Below, in pieces: positions 18,528-27,619 of a DNA stretch of 64,000 bases; positions within the stretch are counted from its first letter, which is position 1; each line of letters starts with the position of its first letter. Location: positions 1-64,000 of the forward strand of contig NZ_WQCF01000014.1 in NCBI RefSeq assembly GCF_013032455.1. The letters run 5' to 3'. The translations under genes and the position numbers were made by a program. The notes under the pieces were generated by a model. It was not told the origin of the DNA. It searched no databases and worked only from the letters and a program-made list of their open reading frames with translations. The stretch comes from Ruegeria atlantica. GTDB taxonomy: Bacteria > Pseudomonadota > Alphaproteobacteria > Rhodobacterales > Rhodobacteraceae.

Positions 18528-19580
18528 TCAAATGCCCAGTTTGCGCGACAGATCAATCATGCGCTGAACCGACAGGCGCGCCTTGTCGGCGACTTCTGCG
18601 TCGACTTCGACCTGTCCGGTCATGGTATCCAGAGCGAACAGCACTTTCTCAAGCGTGATCTTCTTCATGTAGGGGCACATGTTGCAGGGTCCGACAAAAT
18701 CAACCTCGGGCAATGCATCAGCGATGTTCGAGGCCATCGAGCATTCGGTGATCAGCAGCGCCTTTTCCGGCATCTCATCGGTGACGTATTTGATGATGCC
18801 ACTGGTTGAGCCCGAGAAATCGGCCTCGGCCACAACGTCTGGCGGGCACTCCGGGTGCGCGATAAGCCGCGTGCCCGGGTTCCATTCGCGGAAATCGCGC
18901 AGGTCCTTGGCGCTGTACTGTTCGTGCACGATGCACGAGCCTTCCCACCAGACCACGTTCTTCTGCGGCACGTCCCGCGCAACATTCTGCGCCAGATACT
19001 GGTCCGGGGTCATAATCACCGTGTCACTGTCCTGCGCTGCAACGATCTGCGCCGCATTGGACGAGGTGCAGCAGATGTCGGACGCTGCTTTGACTTCGGC
19101 CGTGGTGTTCACATAGGTCACAACGGGCGCGCCGGGATACCTGCGGCGCATCTCCGCAATGCCATCGGCCGTAATCGACTCGGCTAGCGAGCATCCGGCC
19201 TCCATATCCGGTATCAGAACCGTCTTTTCAGGGCTTAGGATTTTCGACGTCTCAGCCATGAAATGCACGCCGCACTGCACGATCACATCGGCCTCAACTT
19301 CAGTTGCCTTAATTGCCAGTTGCAAACTGTCGCCGCCAAAATCCGAAATGCCGTGGTAAATCTCGGGCGTCATGTAGTTGTGGCCCAGAATGACCGCGTT
19401 GCGTTCCGCCTTTAGATCGTTGATCGCCTTCACATAGGGCGCATAAATCGCCCAATCTACGGGCGAAACCACGCGCGACATGCGGTCATAGATATCGCTC
19501 ATGCTTGCGGCAAGCTCGGGCGAAGGGTTCAGATCATATTTTTCGGAGAGATGCGCGCGCTGCGCGGGTAGATCGAACAC
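18528..19580 (-). CDS. nadA: NadA, quinolinate synthase
   Basis: This 4Fe-4S enzyme condenses iminoaspartate with dihydroxyacetone phosphate to quinolinate. The 350 residues contain the expected cluster cysteines in VQCGVHFMAE (Cys103) and later in CNMC, the latter near the C-terminus, and the HNYMTPEIYH motif early on. First gene of nadA-nadB-nadC. The gap upstream (19581-19870) holds the promoter region but no operator that I can name. Confidence 0.97.
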   Translation of the reverse strand: MFDLPAQRAHLSEKYDLNPSPELAASMSDIYDRMSRVVSPVDWAIYAPYVKAINDLKAERNAVILGHNYMTPEIYHGISDFGGDSLQLAIKATEVEADVIVQCGVHFMAETSKILSPEKTVLIPDMEAGCSLAESITADGIAEMRRRYPGAPVVTYVNTTAEVKAASDICCTSSNAAQIVAAQDSDTVIMTPDQYLAQNVARDVPQKNVVWWEGSCIVHEQYSAKDLRDFREWNPGTRLIAHPECPPDVVAEADFSGSTSGIIKYVTDEMPEKALLITECSMASNIADALPEVDFVGPCNMCPYMKKITLEKVLFALDTMTGQVEVDAEVADKARLSVQRMIDLSRKLGI

Positions 19581-19870
19581 GGGACTGTTTTTCTGCCTAA
19601 GGGACTCGTGGCGCCTTTAATATGGGGTTTGCTGCGGGTTTACCACCACCCAAATCAGAAGAATGTTCCAATATTCAGCCGCCCTGCAGAATTATCTTAT
19701 CGAACCTCTTGCTTAGGCCACATAAGGCACGACACTGGCCCGGATTCCAACGACGGCTTATGCCAGAAACAACGCGCTAAGTGAATCATAGTGCGGGCCC
19801 GCAATCTGCCGACTGTCAGCAAACACACTCGCTGCAACCGTCATCTAGCGGCCAGGTGGCCTGGGCGTAG

Positions 19871-20650
19871 TCACTCGGCCAAAAGAGCCGAAAGCTCATT
19901 CGCTCCCTTTTGCAGTGTGCCCAGAAACGACATTAGGCTGTTGACGTCATGACGTTGGGTCGGGGCGTGAACCGAAAGCGTGCCCACCAATCTGCCCTGG
20001 CCATCCTGAACGGGCACAGCAAGGGCAGCCATTCCGGCCATGAATTCTTCGTCATCGGTGGAATATCGGTTCTCAGCGATGTGTTGGATTTCCGCTCGCA
20101 ACGCCTTGGGATCAGTCAGAGATCGTTCAGTCTGCGATCGTAGGTTTCCAGCCGAAAGAAAACCGTCCAGGGTTTTTTGCCTTAGAGTGGACAGATACAA
20201 TTTGCCACTGGCGGTACAGTGGAAGGGCACCTGCGTACCGACCGGCAGCTGAATGCGCAGTGGCCACTTGGTTTCCACCCGATCAAGATAGATCATCCCC
20301 TCGCGGTCCGGGATGGCGAGATTGCAAGTTTCACCGACTTCTTCGGCGACGCTGCGTAAGATTGCCAAGCGCGCCGTGCGCAGGTGCTCGGAAGACATCG
20401 TGTTGACCGAAAGTAAACGCAGCCGATGTCCAGGACCGTACGAGCGTCCATCCAGATCACGTTGCAGAAAGCCTTCGGCTTCTGCGGTTTGCAACAGGCG
20501 GTGAACGGTCGGCTTGGCCAGACCTAAGGCTTCGATCAGGTCCGATGGTTTGACGGCGACCCCGCGTCGCGCCACCTCCTCAAGGATGAGAAGAAGGCGC
20601 AAGTTTGTTGGAATCTGAGTTTCTTTGTCTTGTGTTTCCGTCTCTGCCAT
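19871..20650 (-). CDS. IclR-family transcriptional regulator
   Basis: The 259-residue protein has an N-terminal winged helix (about 15-75, LIEALGLAKPTVHRLLQTAE) and a C-terminal IclR effector domain with TCNLAIPDREGMIYLDRVE and FHCTASGKLYLS. It lies 11 bp after dctM and is probably co-transcribed as the last gene of dctP-dctQ-dctM-iclR. The likely target is the divergent dctP / GMC oxidoreductase promoter, where a near-palindrome is present (24015-24031). Confidence 0.92.
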   Translation of the reverse strand: MAETETQDKETQIPTNLRLLLILEEVARRGVAVKPSDLIEALGLAKPTVHRLLQTAEAEGFLQRDLDGRSYGPGHRLRLLSVNTMSSEHLRTARLAILRSVAEEVGETCNLAIPDREGMIYLDRVETKWPLRIQLPVGTQVPFHCTASGKLYLSTLRQKTLDGFLSAGNLRSQTERSLTDPKALRAEIQHIAENRYSTDDEEFMAGMAALAVPVQDGQGRLVGTLSVHAPTQRHDVNSLMSFLGTLQKGANELSALLAE

Positions 20651-20661
20651 TCCGCAACAGT

Positions 20662-22020
20662 CTAGTTATTTGGCAGCAGGATCAAGGCCAGATCGGGCAC
20701 AAGAGACACCAAAATCCACACCGACAGCAACGCGACCAAATAAGGTACTGTGTACCGCAGCAGCCGGAAATAAGGCACTCCGGTCACGCCTGAAGCTACG
20801 TAGAGGTTCAACCCGTAAGGCGGAGTGATGAACCCGATGGATGCCCCGACAAGGAAGATCACCGAGAAATGGATAGGATCAATTCCAACCGAAGCTGCAA
20901 TCGGAGCCAGTATCGGGGCGAGGATAATCGTGACAGGCAGGCTTTCCAGCACCATGCCCGAGAAGAAGACAATCACCATCGAGGTAAATAGAACCGCATG
21001 ATACCCCCCCATCGAAGTCACGAAGTTCCCGATGGTCTCTTGCGCGCCTAGCAGCGACAAGATTTGCTGCATCACAACCGAAATTGCGATCAGCGGCGCG
21101 AGGATACCAGTGATCTGGGCCGAACGGATGACGATCGAGGGGATCTCGGGGATCGTGAAGCCTTCGACCACGAACATTTCTGCGAACGTCTTTTCGGTCG
21201 GCGGGATATCGTTCCTCGCGCCCATGATCCGGTTGATCGGATAACTGACCAGACCCGCGATGACGCAGAAGCCCACGGTGACTCCGGCGGCTTCGGTGGG
21301 CGAGAATTTGCCCGTGTAGATGCCCCAAAGCACCAGCCCGATGGCGAAGAAGCCGAGCCATGCGCCGAACGCGGTTTTCAGCACGCGGTTCAGTTGCAGC
21401 GGGATTAGGTGGCCCCAACCATTCATGCGGCATATGATCCAGCAGGCGAATTGCATCCCGAAGACCATTAGCGCACCGGGCAGGATACCGGCTACGAACA
21501 GTTCCGAGATCGGCAGGTTCATGAGGAAGCCGTAGACGATGAAGATGATCGACGGAGGAATGATGATCCCCACCGTACCGCCCGCTGCTGCGGTCGCAGC
21601 ACTGAAGCGTTCGTCATATCCTCCCTTGACCATCTCTGGGTGCAGCATCGACCCAATGGTCGCGGTTGTTGCCGAGTTCGACCCCGAAATCGCCGCGAAC
21701 AGCCCGCAGGCCCCCAGCGACGCCATTGCCAGCCCGCCACGTATCCAGCCTAGACAGGAATAGGCAAAATCACTGAGCCGCCGAGCAATGCCCGATTTGT
21801 TGATCAGGTCTCCGGTCAGAATAAACAGCGGCATCGCCAGCAGGGCAAAGCCCTTGTTGAACACGTTCAACAGCTCGGCCCCCATATTGTCCAACGTCAG
21901 GCCCAGGACAAACGAGCAGCCAATGACCCAATAGCCTATAACCAGCAGCACCGGCACGCCCAGCATGAACAGGAAGGTGACCCCAACCGAGATCAGTGTG
22001 ACCATGGTTCCATCTGTCAT
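20662..22020 (-). CDS. dctM: TRAP transporter large permease (DctM)
   Basis: The 452-residue protein of about 12 membrane segments provides the sodium-driven translocation channel of a TRAP transporter. Typical DctM stretches are visible, for example LFAAISGSNSATTATIGS and IGFITPPYGLNLYVASGV. The start ATG shares a base with the dctQ stop (22020), indicating coupling. The substrate is not predictable; the linked GMC oxidoreductase suggests an alcohol, polyol or choline-like compound or a hydroxy acid. Confidence 0.95.
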   Translation of the reverse strand: MTDGTMVTLISVGVTFLFMLGVPVLLVIGYWVIGCSFVLGLTLDNMGAELLNVFNKGFALLAMPLFILTGDLINKSGIARRLSDFAYSCLGWIRGGLAMASLGACGLFAAISGSNSATTATIGSMLHPEMVKGGYDERFSAATAAAGGTVGIIIPPSIIFIVYGFLMNLPISELFVAGILPGALMVFGMQFACWIICRMNGWGHLIPLQLNRVLKTAFGAWLGFFAIGLVLWGIYTGKFSPTEAAGVTVGFCVIAGLVSYPINRIMGARNDIPPTEKTFAEMFVVEGFTIPEIPSIVIRSAQITGILAPLIAISVVMQQILSLLGAQETIGNFVTSMGGYHAVLFTSMVIVFFSGMVLESLPVTIILAPILAPIAASVGIDPIHFSVIFLVGASIGFITPPYGLNLYVASGVTGVPYFRLLRYTVPYLVALLSVWILVSLVPDLALILLPNN

Positions 22021-22685
22021 CAGTCTGCTCCGATCACGGCCTGCTGGATCAGCGGCTCACCTGTTTTCCAGTTGTGCAGATCGTCTGCGAGGTTCTGAAA
22101 CACCCGCCCGACCATCAAAAAGAACGACAGCGGTGCGGCCAAAAGGAACCACCACTGCATGATGTTGTCAGTACCCAGAACGATCTGAAAGTTCGACGCC
22201 GACAGCGCCACCAGCCGAGTAGTGGTCACAATGACGATGACCGCGAAGATGTACCAAAGCACTGCGTCCAGGAACAGACAAGCCAGTTGCCCGCCACGCG
22301 GCATCGAAGTGCGGAATTCGCTAAAGCTTAAATGTGTACGTAGCCGCACGTTATAAGACGCGCCGAACCATGCCATCACCATGAACAGCAGTGGCGGGAT
22401 CGTGGTGGACCAGGGTTCCTGATCGTTGAATACGAACCGGTCAATCACGCCCCAAAAGATGATGAAGGCAATTGCAAGGTAGGAATAAACCATCACGGCA
22501 CGTTCAAAGTGGCGTTCGACAAACGGCACTTTTTGGTAAATCCACATGATGAGGAGCCCACCCAGGGCTGAGACGATTGCACCTACGACCCAAGTTGCGT
22601 CGGATTCCAGCGCGGATTGAATCTCGAATGAATCGAAGGTGAGTAAAGCACTGAATATCGCGCCGACATCTGCCCAAAATGACAT
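22020..22685 (-). CDS. dctQ: TRAP transporter small permease (DctQ)
   Basis: The 221-residue protein has four main hydrophobic segments (for example VYSYLAIAFIIFWGVIDRFV and MQWWFLLAAPLSFFLMVGRV) and is longer than the usual 160-180 residues owing to its N-terminal extension. It partners DctM in the membrane. A GGGAGG ribosome site precedes the ATG. A stable hairpin separates it from dctP. Confidence 0.9.
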   Translation of the reverse strand: MSFWADVGAIFSALLTFDSFEIQSALESDATWVVGAIVSALGGLLIMWIYQKVPFVERHFERAVMVYSYLAIAFIIFWGVIDRFVFNDQEPWSTTIPPLLFMVMAWFGASYNVRLRTHLSFSEFRTSMPRGGQLACLFLDAVLWYIFAVIVIVTTTRLVALSASNFQIVLGTDNIMQWWFLLAAPLSFFLMVGRVFQNLADDLHNWKTGEPLIQQAVIGAD

Positions 22686-22716
22686 GAACCCTGTCCTCCC
22701 AGTCGGTGTTTAGTGG

Positions 22717-22738
22717 AACCGGCCCAGACGGGCCGGTT
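22717..22738. promoter_or_regulatory. stable intercistronic hairpin between dctP and dctQ
   Basis: AACCGGCCC (22717-22725) and GGGCCGGTT (22730-22738) form a perfect 9-bp stem with loop AGAC and no T tract on the transcribed strand. In binding-protein operons such stems usually protect the upstream message, giving more receptor than permease. A similar stem is found at 52384-52411 in the TTT operon. Confidence 0.6.
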
Positions 22739-22750
22739 CGTGTGAGTTTA

Positions 22751-23989
22751 TCAGGCTTCGCCCTTCCACCAACGGCGAGGCTCGACGTTTTCCGGCAGCG
22801 TATCGGCCGGAATCTCGCGCGCGATGTCGTAGATTTCCTGATAAGTATCGATGCCACCGGCCCATTTGTTCAGGCGTTCACGCCACTGCGCCCATGGCTC
22901 GGGGTTATAGTTCGGAGCGCACATTTCCTCGGCCAACTTAATCTGATCATCGGCCAGGAAGGCCGGGCGCACGCCATTTTCGGCGAAGATCGTGTTTGGC
23001 AATTGAGGGTCTGAGAAACCGACAGTGTTCAGCAACGCAGCTTCATTCGCACCCTGAATCAGCGCCTGCGTGAAGTAGGACGACTCCATAACCGCATCCT
23101 GCAATTCACCGCCCAGCCCGTCGAACACCTTGGCGGACATCGAGGTGTGCTCGGTACCGCAGAAGAACTTCAAGTTCACCGATTGCGACACCACAGGAGA
23201 CATGTTGGCGTAAGCCACGGCCGAGGCCCATGTTTCGGCACCGTCGATCAAACCTGTTTTTAGCGCGTCCAGCGTTTCTTCCCACGCCACCGGGACCGGG
23301 TTCAGGTTGAGAAGCTGCATGGCGATACGACCCAACTGCGTGCCTGTAACCCGGTTCTTGGTGCCAAACAGCTCTTCCAACTTGGTCACAGTCGGCTTAT
23401 CGGCAAAGTTTGATCCCATTTGCAGACCGCGAAGTTCACAGTGCGTGAACAGGAATTTCAGCCCATGCCGTTTTTCCAGCGGATCGCGCAGGATACGCTG
23501 GCTCGCCGGGCTATAGAAAAAGTGATACTGCGCCGCGCGGCTGGGGAACATATAGGCATAATCCAGCACGTTCAGATAAGGCGCGCCACCCGCCGAGTTC
23601 TGGGTCGAGGCCGCATAGATATCGACGATCCCTTGTTGAGTTTTCTCGACACAGCTCAGCTGACCGCAGATCTGATTGTCGCCGATGAATTCAATCCGAA
23701 TCTCGCCATCGGTACGCTCTTCCAGATCGCGGGCGAACTCGATGGCCCCGGCGCGTTCGATCAGAAGGTTGCGGGTGTTAAAGCCCGACGCGCCGAATTT
23801 CAGCGTGTGCTTCGGCTCTTTCGAAAAGCGCTTTTCATAGGTTGATTCGGCTGCCTGCGCCAGATTCGCAAGGCTCATCGCCCCACCGAACCCGCCTGCA
23901 GCCAGCAGTGTCGAACTCATGCCATAACGTCCGGCCACGCGGAAAAAATCCCGCCGTGAAATACCACTTAGTTTCCGACCGATCTCCAT
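22751..23989 (-). CDS. dctP: TRAP transporter substrate-binding protein (DctP), Tat-exported
   Basis: The 412-residue periplasmic receptor has a twin-arginine signal (SRRDFFRVAG at about 11-20, then a hydrophobic stretch to LAQAA), unusual for but known among TRAP receptors that fold before export. The mature protein has the DctP-fold segments, including the conserved arginine region ELRGLQMGSN. First gene of dctP-dctQ-dctM-iclR, divergent from the GMC oxidoreductase, with a GGGAGG ribosome site. Confidence 0.92.
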   Translation of the reverse strand: MEIGRKLSGISRRDFFRVAGRYGMSSTLLAAGGFGGAMSLANLAQAAESTYEKRFSKEPKHTLKFGASGFNTRNLLIERAGAIEFARDLEERTDGEIRIEFIGDNQICGQLSCVEKTQQGIVDIYAASTQNSAGGAPYLNVLDYAYMFPSRAAQYHFFYSPASQRILRDPLEKRHGLKFLFTHCELRGLQMGSNFADKPTVTKLEELFGTKNRVTGTQLGRIAMQLLNLNPVPVAWEETLDALKTGLIDGAETWASAVAYANMSPVVSQSVNLKFFCGTEHTSMSAKVFDGLGGELQDAVMESSYFTQALIQGANEAALLNTVGFSDPQLPNTIFAENGVRPAFLADDQIKLAEEMCAPNYNPEPWAQWRERLNKWAGGIDTYQEIYDIAREIPADTLPENVEPRRWWKGEA

Positions 23990-24014
23990 TGCTTACCTCC
24001 CTGATCACAATTAT

Positions 24015-24031
24015 TGAGACGTTTTGTATCA
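24015..24031. promoter_or_regulatory. candidate operator (IclR type) in the dctP / oxidoreductase divergent promoter
   Basis: TGAGAC-N5-GTATCA is an inverted repeat with five of six arm positions matching. It sits 26 bp upstream of dctP and 67 bp upstream of the oxidoreductase start. IclR-family operators are imperfect palindromes of this size, and an iclR gene ends the dct operon, so it is a good candidate for joint control. Confidence 0.4.
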
Positions 24032-24098
24032 AAAAAGGCTAGTATATTTCTTGCATCTTGCATAGAGTTTTTTTCAACGACGTTGGAAGGAGGCGGTC

Positions 24099-25694
24099 AT
24101 GGAAGTGGATTATGCGGTTGTTGGCGCGGGGTCTTCGGGCTGTGTTATTGCCAATCGGTTAAGCGCCGATCCAAATACGACTGTTGCTTTGCTCGAGGCG
24201 GGTGGCCGCGATACCAACCCATGGATTCACATCCCCGTTGGCTATTTTAAAACCATGCATAACCCTTCGGTTGATTGGTGCTATCGCACCGAACCTGATC
24301 CGGGGCTGAACGGACGATCCATTGACTGGCCGCGTGGGAAGGTTCTGGGCGGGTCATCCTCGCTGAACGGGTTGCTCTATGTACGTGGTCAGAAAGAGGA
24401 TTATGATCGTTGGCGGCAAATGGGCAATGAAGGCTGGGGTTGGGATGACGTCCTGCCCCTGTTCAAACGCTGCGAGGATCAGGAGCGGGGCGAGGATGAA
24501 TTCCATGGCGTCGGTGGACCCTTGTCTGTATCCAACATGCGCATTCAACGCCCTATCTGCGACGCTTGGGTCGCGGCAGCACAGGCTGCAGGGTATCCCT
24601 TCAACCCGGATTACAATGGCGCCAAGCAAGAAGGCGTTGGATATTTCCAGCTGACCACCCGAAATGGCCGCCGGTGCAGCGCTGCTGTGGCCTATCTGAA
24701 GCCTATCCGGGGTCGTCAGAACCTCAACATCATCACCAACGCCCTTGTGACGCGGGTGGTTTTGGACGGGAAAAAGGCAACCGGTCTGGTTTATCGGGAT
24801 CGTTCGGGTGCAGAGCAGACCTTGAAAGTCCGGCGCGAGATCATCTTGTCTGGTGGCGCAATCAACTCCCCCCAGATTTTGATGCTGTCGGGGATCGGAG
24901 ACCCAGGCCATCTGAAGGAAAACGGAATTGAACCGAAACATGCGCTCCCCGGTGTCGGCAAAGGATTGCAGGACCACCTACAGGCACGGCTGGTGTTCAA
25001 ATGCAATGAGCCGACACTGAATGACGAGGTCCGCAGCCTGTTCAATCAGGCCCGCATCGCCCTGAAATACGCACTTTTCCGCGCTGGCCCGATGACCATG
25101 GCCGCCAGCCTTGCTACCGGATTCATGAAAACCTGCCCTGACGTTGAAACTCCGGACATTCAGTTCCACGTTCAACCCTGGTCTGCCGACAGCCCCGGTG
25201 AAGGCGTGCATCCATTTTCGGCTTTCACGATGTCGGTCTGCCAGCTGCGCCCGGAAAGCCGAGGCGAACTACGCCTGAACGGTCCTGATCCGTCCAGGCA
25301 TGTCAAAATCATCCCGAACTACCTCTCTACTGAAACGGATTGCCGAACAATTGTCGACGGTGTGAACATCGCGCGCGGGATTGCCAAACAGAACCCTCTG
25401 GCCTCGAAGATTTCAGAGGAGTTTCGACCGACAGCAGAGCTGCATCACGACGATTATGAAGGCACACTTGATTGGGCCAGATCGAACACTGCCTCGATCT
25501 ATCACCCAACTGGAACCTGCGCGATGGGAAACGCTGAGACCTCTGTCGTCGATGCAAAACTGAAGGTGCTCGGCATACAAAACCTGCGGGTGGCTGATTG
25601 CTCGATCATGCCGGAAATCGTCAGTGGCAACACAAATGCACCGGCGATCATGATCGGCGAAAAGGCAAGCGATTTGATAAAGGCGGATGCCTGA
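24099..25694 (+). CDS. GMC-family oxidoreductase (choline/alcohol dehydrogenase type)
   Basis: The 531-residue flavoprotein has the FAD Rossmann motif GAGSSGCVIANRLS at 8-21, GMC signature 1 (GKVLGGSSSLNGLLYVRG) and signature 2 (SGGAINSPQILMLSGIG), and a C-terminal catalytic region with HPTGTCAMG and NTNAPAIMIGEKAS. It oxidises a primary alcohol, for example choline or an aliphatic or polyethylene-glycol-like alcohol. Divergent from the TRAP operon, probably acting on the imported compound. Betaine aldehyde dehydrogenase is not nearby, so betA is not assigned. GGAGG ribosome site upstream. Confidence 0.93.
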   Translation: MEVDYAVVGAGSSGCVIANRLSADPNTTVALLEAGGRDTNPWIHIPVGYFKTMHNPSVDWCYRTEPDPGLNGRSIDWPRGKVLGGSSSLNGLLYVRGQKEDYDRWRQMGNEGWGWDDVLPLFKRCEDQERGEDEFHGVGGPLSVSNMRIQRPICDAWVAAAQAAGYPFNPDYNGAKQEGVGYFQLTTRNGRRCSAAVAYLKPIRGRQNLNIITNALVTRVVLDGKKATGLVYRDRSGAEQTLKVRREIILSGGAINSPQILMLSGIGDPGHLKENGIEPKHALPGVGKGLQDHLQARLVFKCNEPTLNDEVRSLFNQARIALKYALFRAGPMTMAASLATGFMKTCPDVETPDIQFHVQPWSADSPGEGVHPFSAFTMSVCQLRPESRGELRLNGPDPSRHVKIIPNYLSTETDCRTIVDGVNIARGIAKQNPLASKISEEFRPTAELHHDDYEGTLDWARSNTASIYHPTGTCAMGNAETSVVDAKLKVLGIQNLRVADCSIMPEIVSGNTNAPAIMIGEKASDLIKADA

Positions 25695-26094
25695 CAGGCC
25701 GACCGTCGTACCTGCATGACAGTTGGAGCACCCGAAGCCCTGGTGATCACTGAATCAGTGCGCCGATCGCGCATACTTAAACAGAACCGTTTTTAATGAC
25801 TTTCCCGCATACGCTTTGCCCTAATTTTGTCTCAAGGCCGTCCGCGATCAGCCAAGGTGATAAAAGTTGGCGATCGGTGGGTCACTTAACTCAGGAGTCG
25901 ACATCAAATAATTCCTCAAGGGATGCGCAATTGGAGTTGAAAGCGGCAATCAGACACGCTTCTCCGGAACTATAACAATGGTTTGGAAACAGCCAAGAAT
26001 TTGACCGACAGGCAAAAAGCGTCGAACTCCAAAATCAGTGGATGGCTACTGCGCCCAAGGTTTTGGGCCAAAGATGCAAACCTTTAGGCGAAAT

Positions 26095-26247
26095 GCAAAG
26101 TTATGCGCAAACCTACAAACCCCTGTAGGTGCGCGCATAACGCTGCGTCCCAGACACTGATTACATTCAGAAAATTACGGAGTCCTCGCCCATAGTCTTG
26201 CGCTCTATTTGCGCATAATTTTGCACGATTTGCCCATAACTTTGCAC
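26095..26247 (+). repeat. iteron-like array A (left copy of a 140-bp direct repeat)
   Basis: The stretch contains five copies of a 17-19-bp motif: an inverted exact TTTGCGCATAACTTTGC at 26095-26111, and direct variants at 26130-26147, 26185-26203, 26208-26226 and 26229-26247, the last two phased by 21 bp. A hairpin ACCTACA-N6-TGTAGGT lies at 26111-26130. Positions 26107-26247 align with 46950-47089 (array B) at about 82% identity in the same orientation. It resembles a recombinase or replication-protein binding array. The rest of the gap (25695-26094 and 26248-26333) shows nothing recognisable. Confidence 0.75.
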
Positions 26248-26333
26248 GGATTAAAGAAATCGGCCAATCGTTGGTTGTTGTCGTGCAAATCAGTCAACTA
26301 CAGGCCCTATGCCTCAATCATAGGTGCACTTAG

Positions 26334-26694
26334 ATGAGCAAAATTCAACCTTTATCAGAGGGATTCAGTTTGTGGGCAATTACGAGTGATAACTTCACCG
26401 ATCTTCTTGCCGAAAACTTTCCTCTCCGCGTCGAACGGAGGAAACAACCCGTTAACAACCGACGAACTCTTACGAGGTATCGATTGGGTGCTGACGCGCA
26501 CGACAAAGGATGCACGCCAGCACTCAAAATGAGACATCTGGACCTCAAGAGATATTGACCCTTCTTACTTGAAGGACTATCTGCGCCAAACGTATGAGGC
26601 GGTACGCCTCACGCAACGGAGATTTTATGAAAGAGACCCGGGCCTAACGCCCGTTCCTGGCGAACCAAATTCAGGAACACCAACACTGATGGGT
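26334..26694 (+). pseudogene. possible decayed gene of unknown family
   Basis: The stretch starts with an open frame from ATG 26334 (SEGFSLWAITSDNFTDLLAE). Around 26440 protein-like sequence moves to another frame (NNPLTTDELLRGIDWVLTRT), meets a TGA at 26530, and continues in that frame as SYLKDYLRQTYEAVRLTQRR. A shift plus one nonsense codon would reunite these into a single protein of about 110 residues ending before the terminator at 26695. The family was not recognised, and the pieces could also be independent chance frames. Confidence 0.3.
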
Positions 26695-26725
26695 ACACTC
26701 ACGCGCGATGCTGAGTGTCCTTTTT
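26695..26725 (+). terminator. rho-independent terminator before yjhX
   Basis: ACACTCA (26695-26701) and TGAGTGT (26712-26718) form a 7-bp stem followed by CC and TTTTT (26721-26725). Confidence 0.7.
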
Positions 26726-26755
26726 GTTGTGCTTTCGTAAAATCGAGACATCCCA

Positions 26756-27013
26756 ATGAATATCTCAAAGCACGAGCAACGTGTTTTGCACGAACTCGCC
26801 CTTGGCGGGGCGATCCACTTCGAACGACTGAAAAACGGAAAAGTCCATGACGTCACTTGTTATACGCGTGACGGCTATGTGCTGTCCGACTGCACCCTGA
26901 GTGTTTTCCAACGCTTGCTGAAAAAGCGCTTTATCCACTCGAAAAACGGCAATCCCTATCGCGCCTCCGCGTTGGGGATCAAATCCGTGCGCGCCCAAAT
27001 GAGCCAAAGATAG
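26756..27013 (+). CDS. yjhX: YjhX-family protein (UPF0386, putative toxin)
   Basis: The 85-residue protein matches the YjhX pattern over its whole length: MNISKHEQRVLHELALGG, DGYVLSDCTLSVFQRLLKKR, NPYRASALGIKSVRAQ. YjhX has been listed as the toxin of a YjhX-YjhQ pair in E. coli, where YjhQ is an acetyltransferase. Here too the next gene, 9 bp downstream, encodes an acetyltransferase, but that gene carries a premature stop. The cellular target is unknown. Confidence 0.88.
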   Translation: MNISKHEQRVLHELALGGAIHFERLKNGKVHDVTCYTRDGYVLSDCTLSVFQRLLKKRFIHSKNGNPYRASALGIKSVRAQMSQR

Positions 27014-27022
27014 GAAAGAACC

Positions 27023-27544
27023 ATGAACCACGCAGACATTGACGCTATTATTGAAGTCCACCGGCTGGCCTTTGGATAAGAAGAAGGAGAGGATGTCGCT
27101 CAGCTTGCCAGAGACTTCCTCGGCCTCCCGGACACGATTTCTATCAGCTCCGAACGCGACGGGAAGATCGCAGGCAACGTGCTGTTTACTCCGTTTAACT
27201 TCGTAGATCACCCATACGTGAACTGTTACCTGCTGGCACCTTGCGGGGTGCTACCAGCGTATCAGGGCCACGGCGTTGGGAAAGAGATCATGGAGGCCAG
27301 TATTGAACATCTCAGTTCCGTCGGCACGGATGCGGTGTTTGTGTTGGGCATCCCTACGTTTTACCCTCGATATGGGTTTGTCCCGACGGACAAGCAGACG
27401 CCATACCCGGACCTGATGTCGACACCAGAGGCATGGATGGCGCTTGAGTTGACAGAAGGATCTTTGCAGAAACTGAGTGGCAAGACCGTGGCGATCCCAC
27501 AGTTCATGCAACCTCATTGGTGGGACACTTCGCAACACGGGTGA
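27023..27544 (+). pseudogene. GNAT acetyltransferase (YjhQ-like position) with a premature in-frame stop
   Basis: From the ATG at 27023 the frame reads MNHADIDAIIEVHRLAFG, hits TAA at 27077-27079 (codon 19), and then continues in the same frame without further stops to 27544 as an ordinary GNAT protein (GVLPAYQGHGVGKEIMEAS for acetyl-CoA binding, IPTFYPRYGFVP). Related proteins usually have a polar residue at this point, so a single C-to-T change of a CAA codon would explain the stop. The gene follows yjhX by 9 bp. Either the second half is translated from an internal start, the stop is read through, or the gene is dead. Confidence 0.85.
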
Positions 27545-27577
27545 AGTCCATCCGGAATCGTCGCTGAAAAACCGGAG

Positions 27578-27619
27578 CCCGCGCTTCAATACCGCTAGTT
27601 GAAGGGCGGGTTCATTTCG
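27578..27619 (+). terminator. terminator-like hairpin after the yjhX-acetyltransferase pair
   Basis: CCCGC-G-CTTCAA (27578-27589) pairs with TTGAAG-G-GCGGG (27599-27610) across one internal G-G mismatch, followed by TTCATTTCG. The weak T tract makes this a moderate call. Confidence 0.5.

Noticed and set aside
24099..25694. Naming the GMC oxidoreductase betA
   Set aside because: No betB, betI or choline transporter genes are linked, and GMC family members act on many alcohols.
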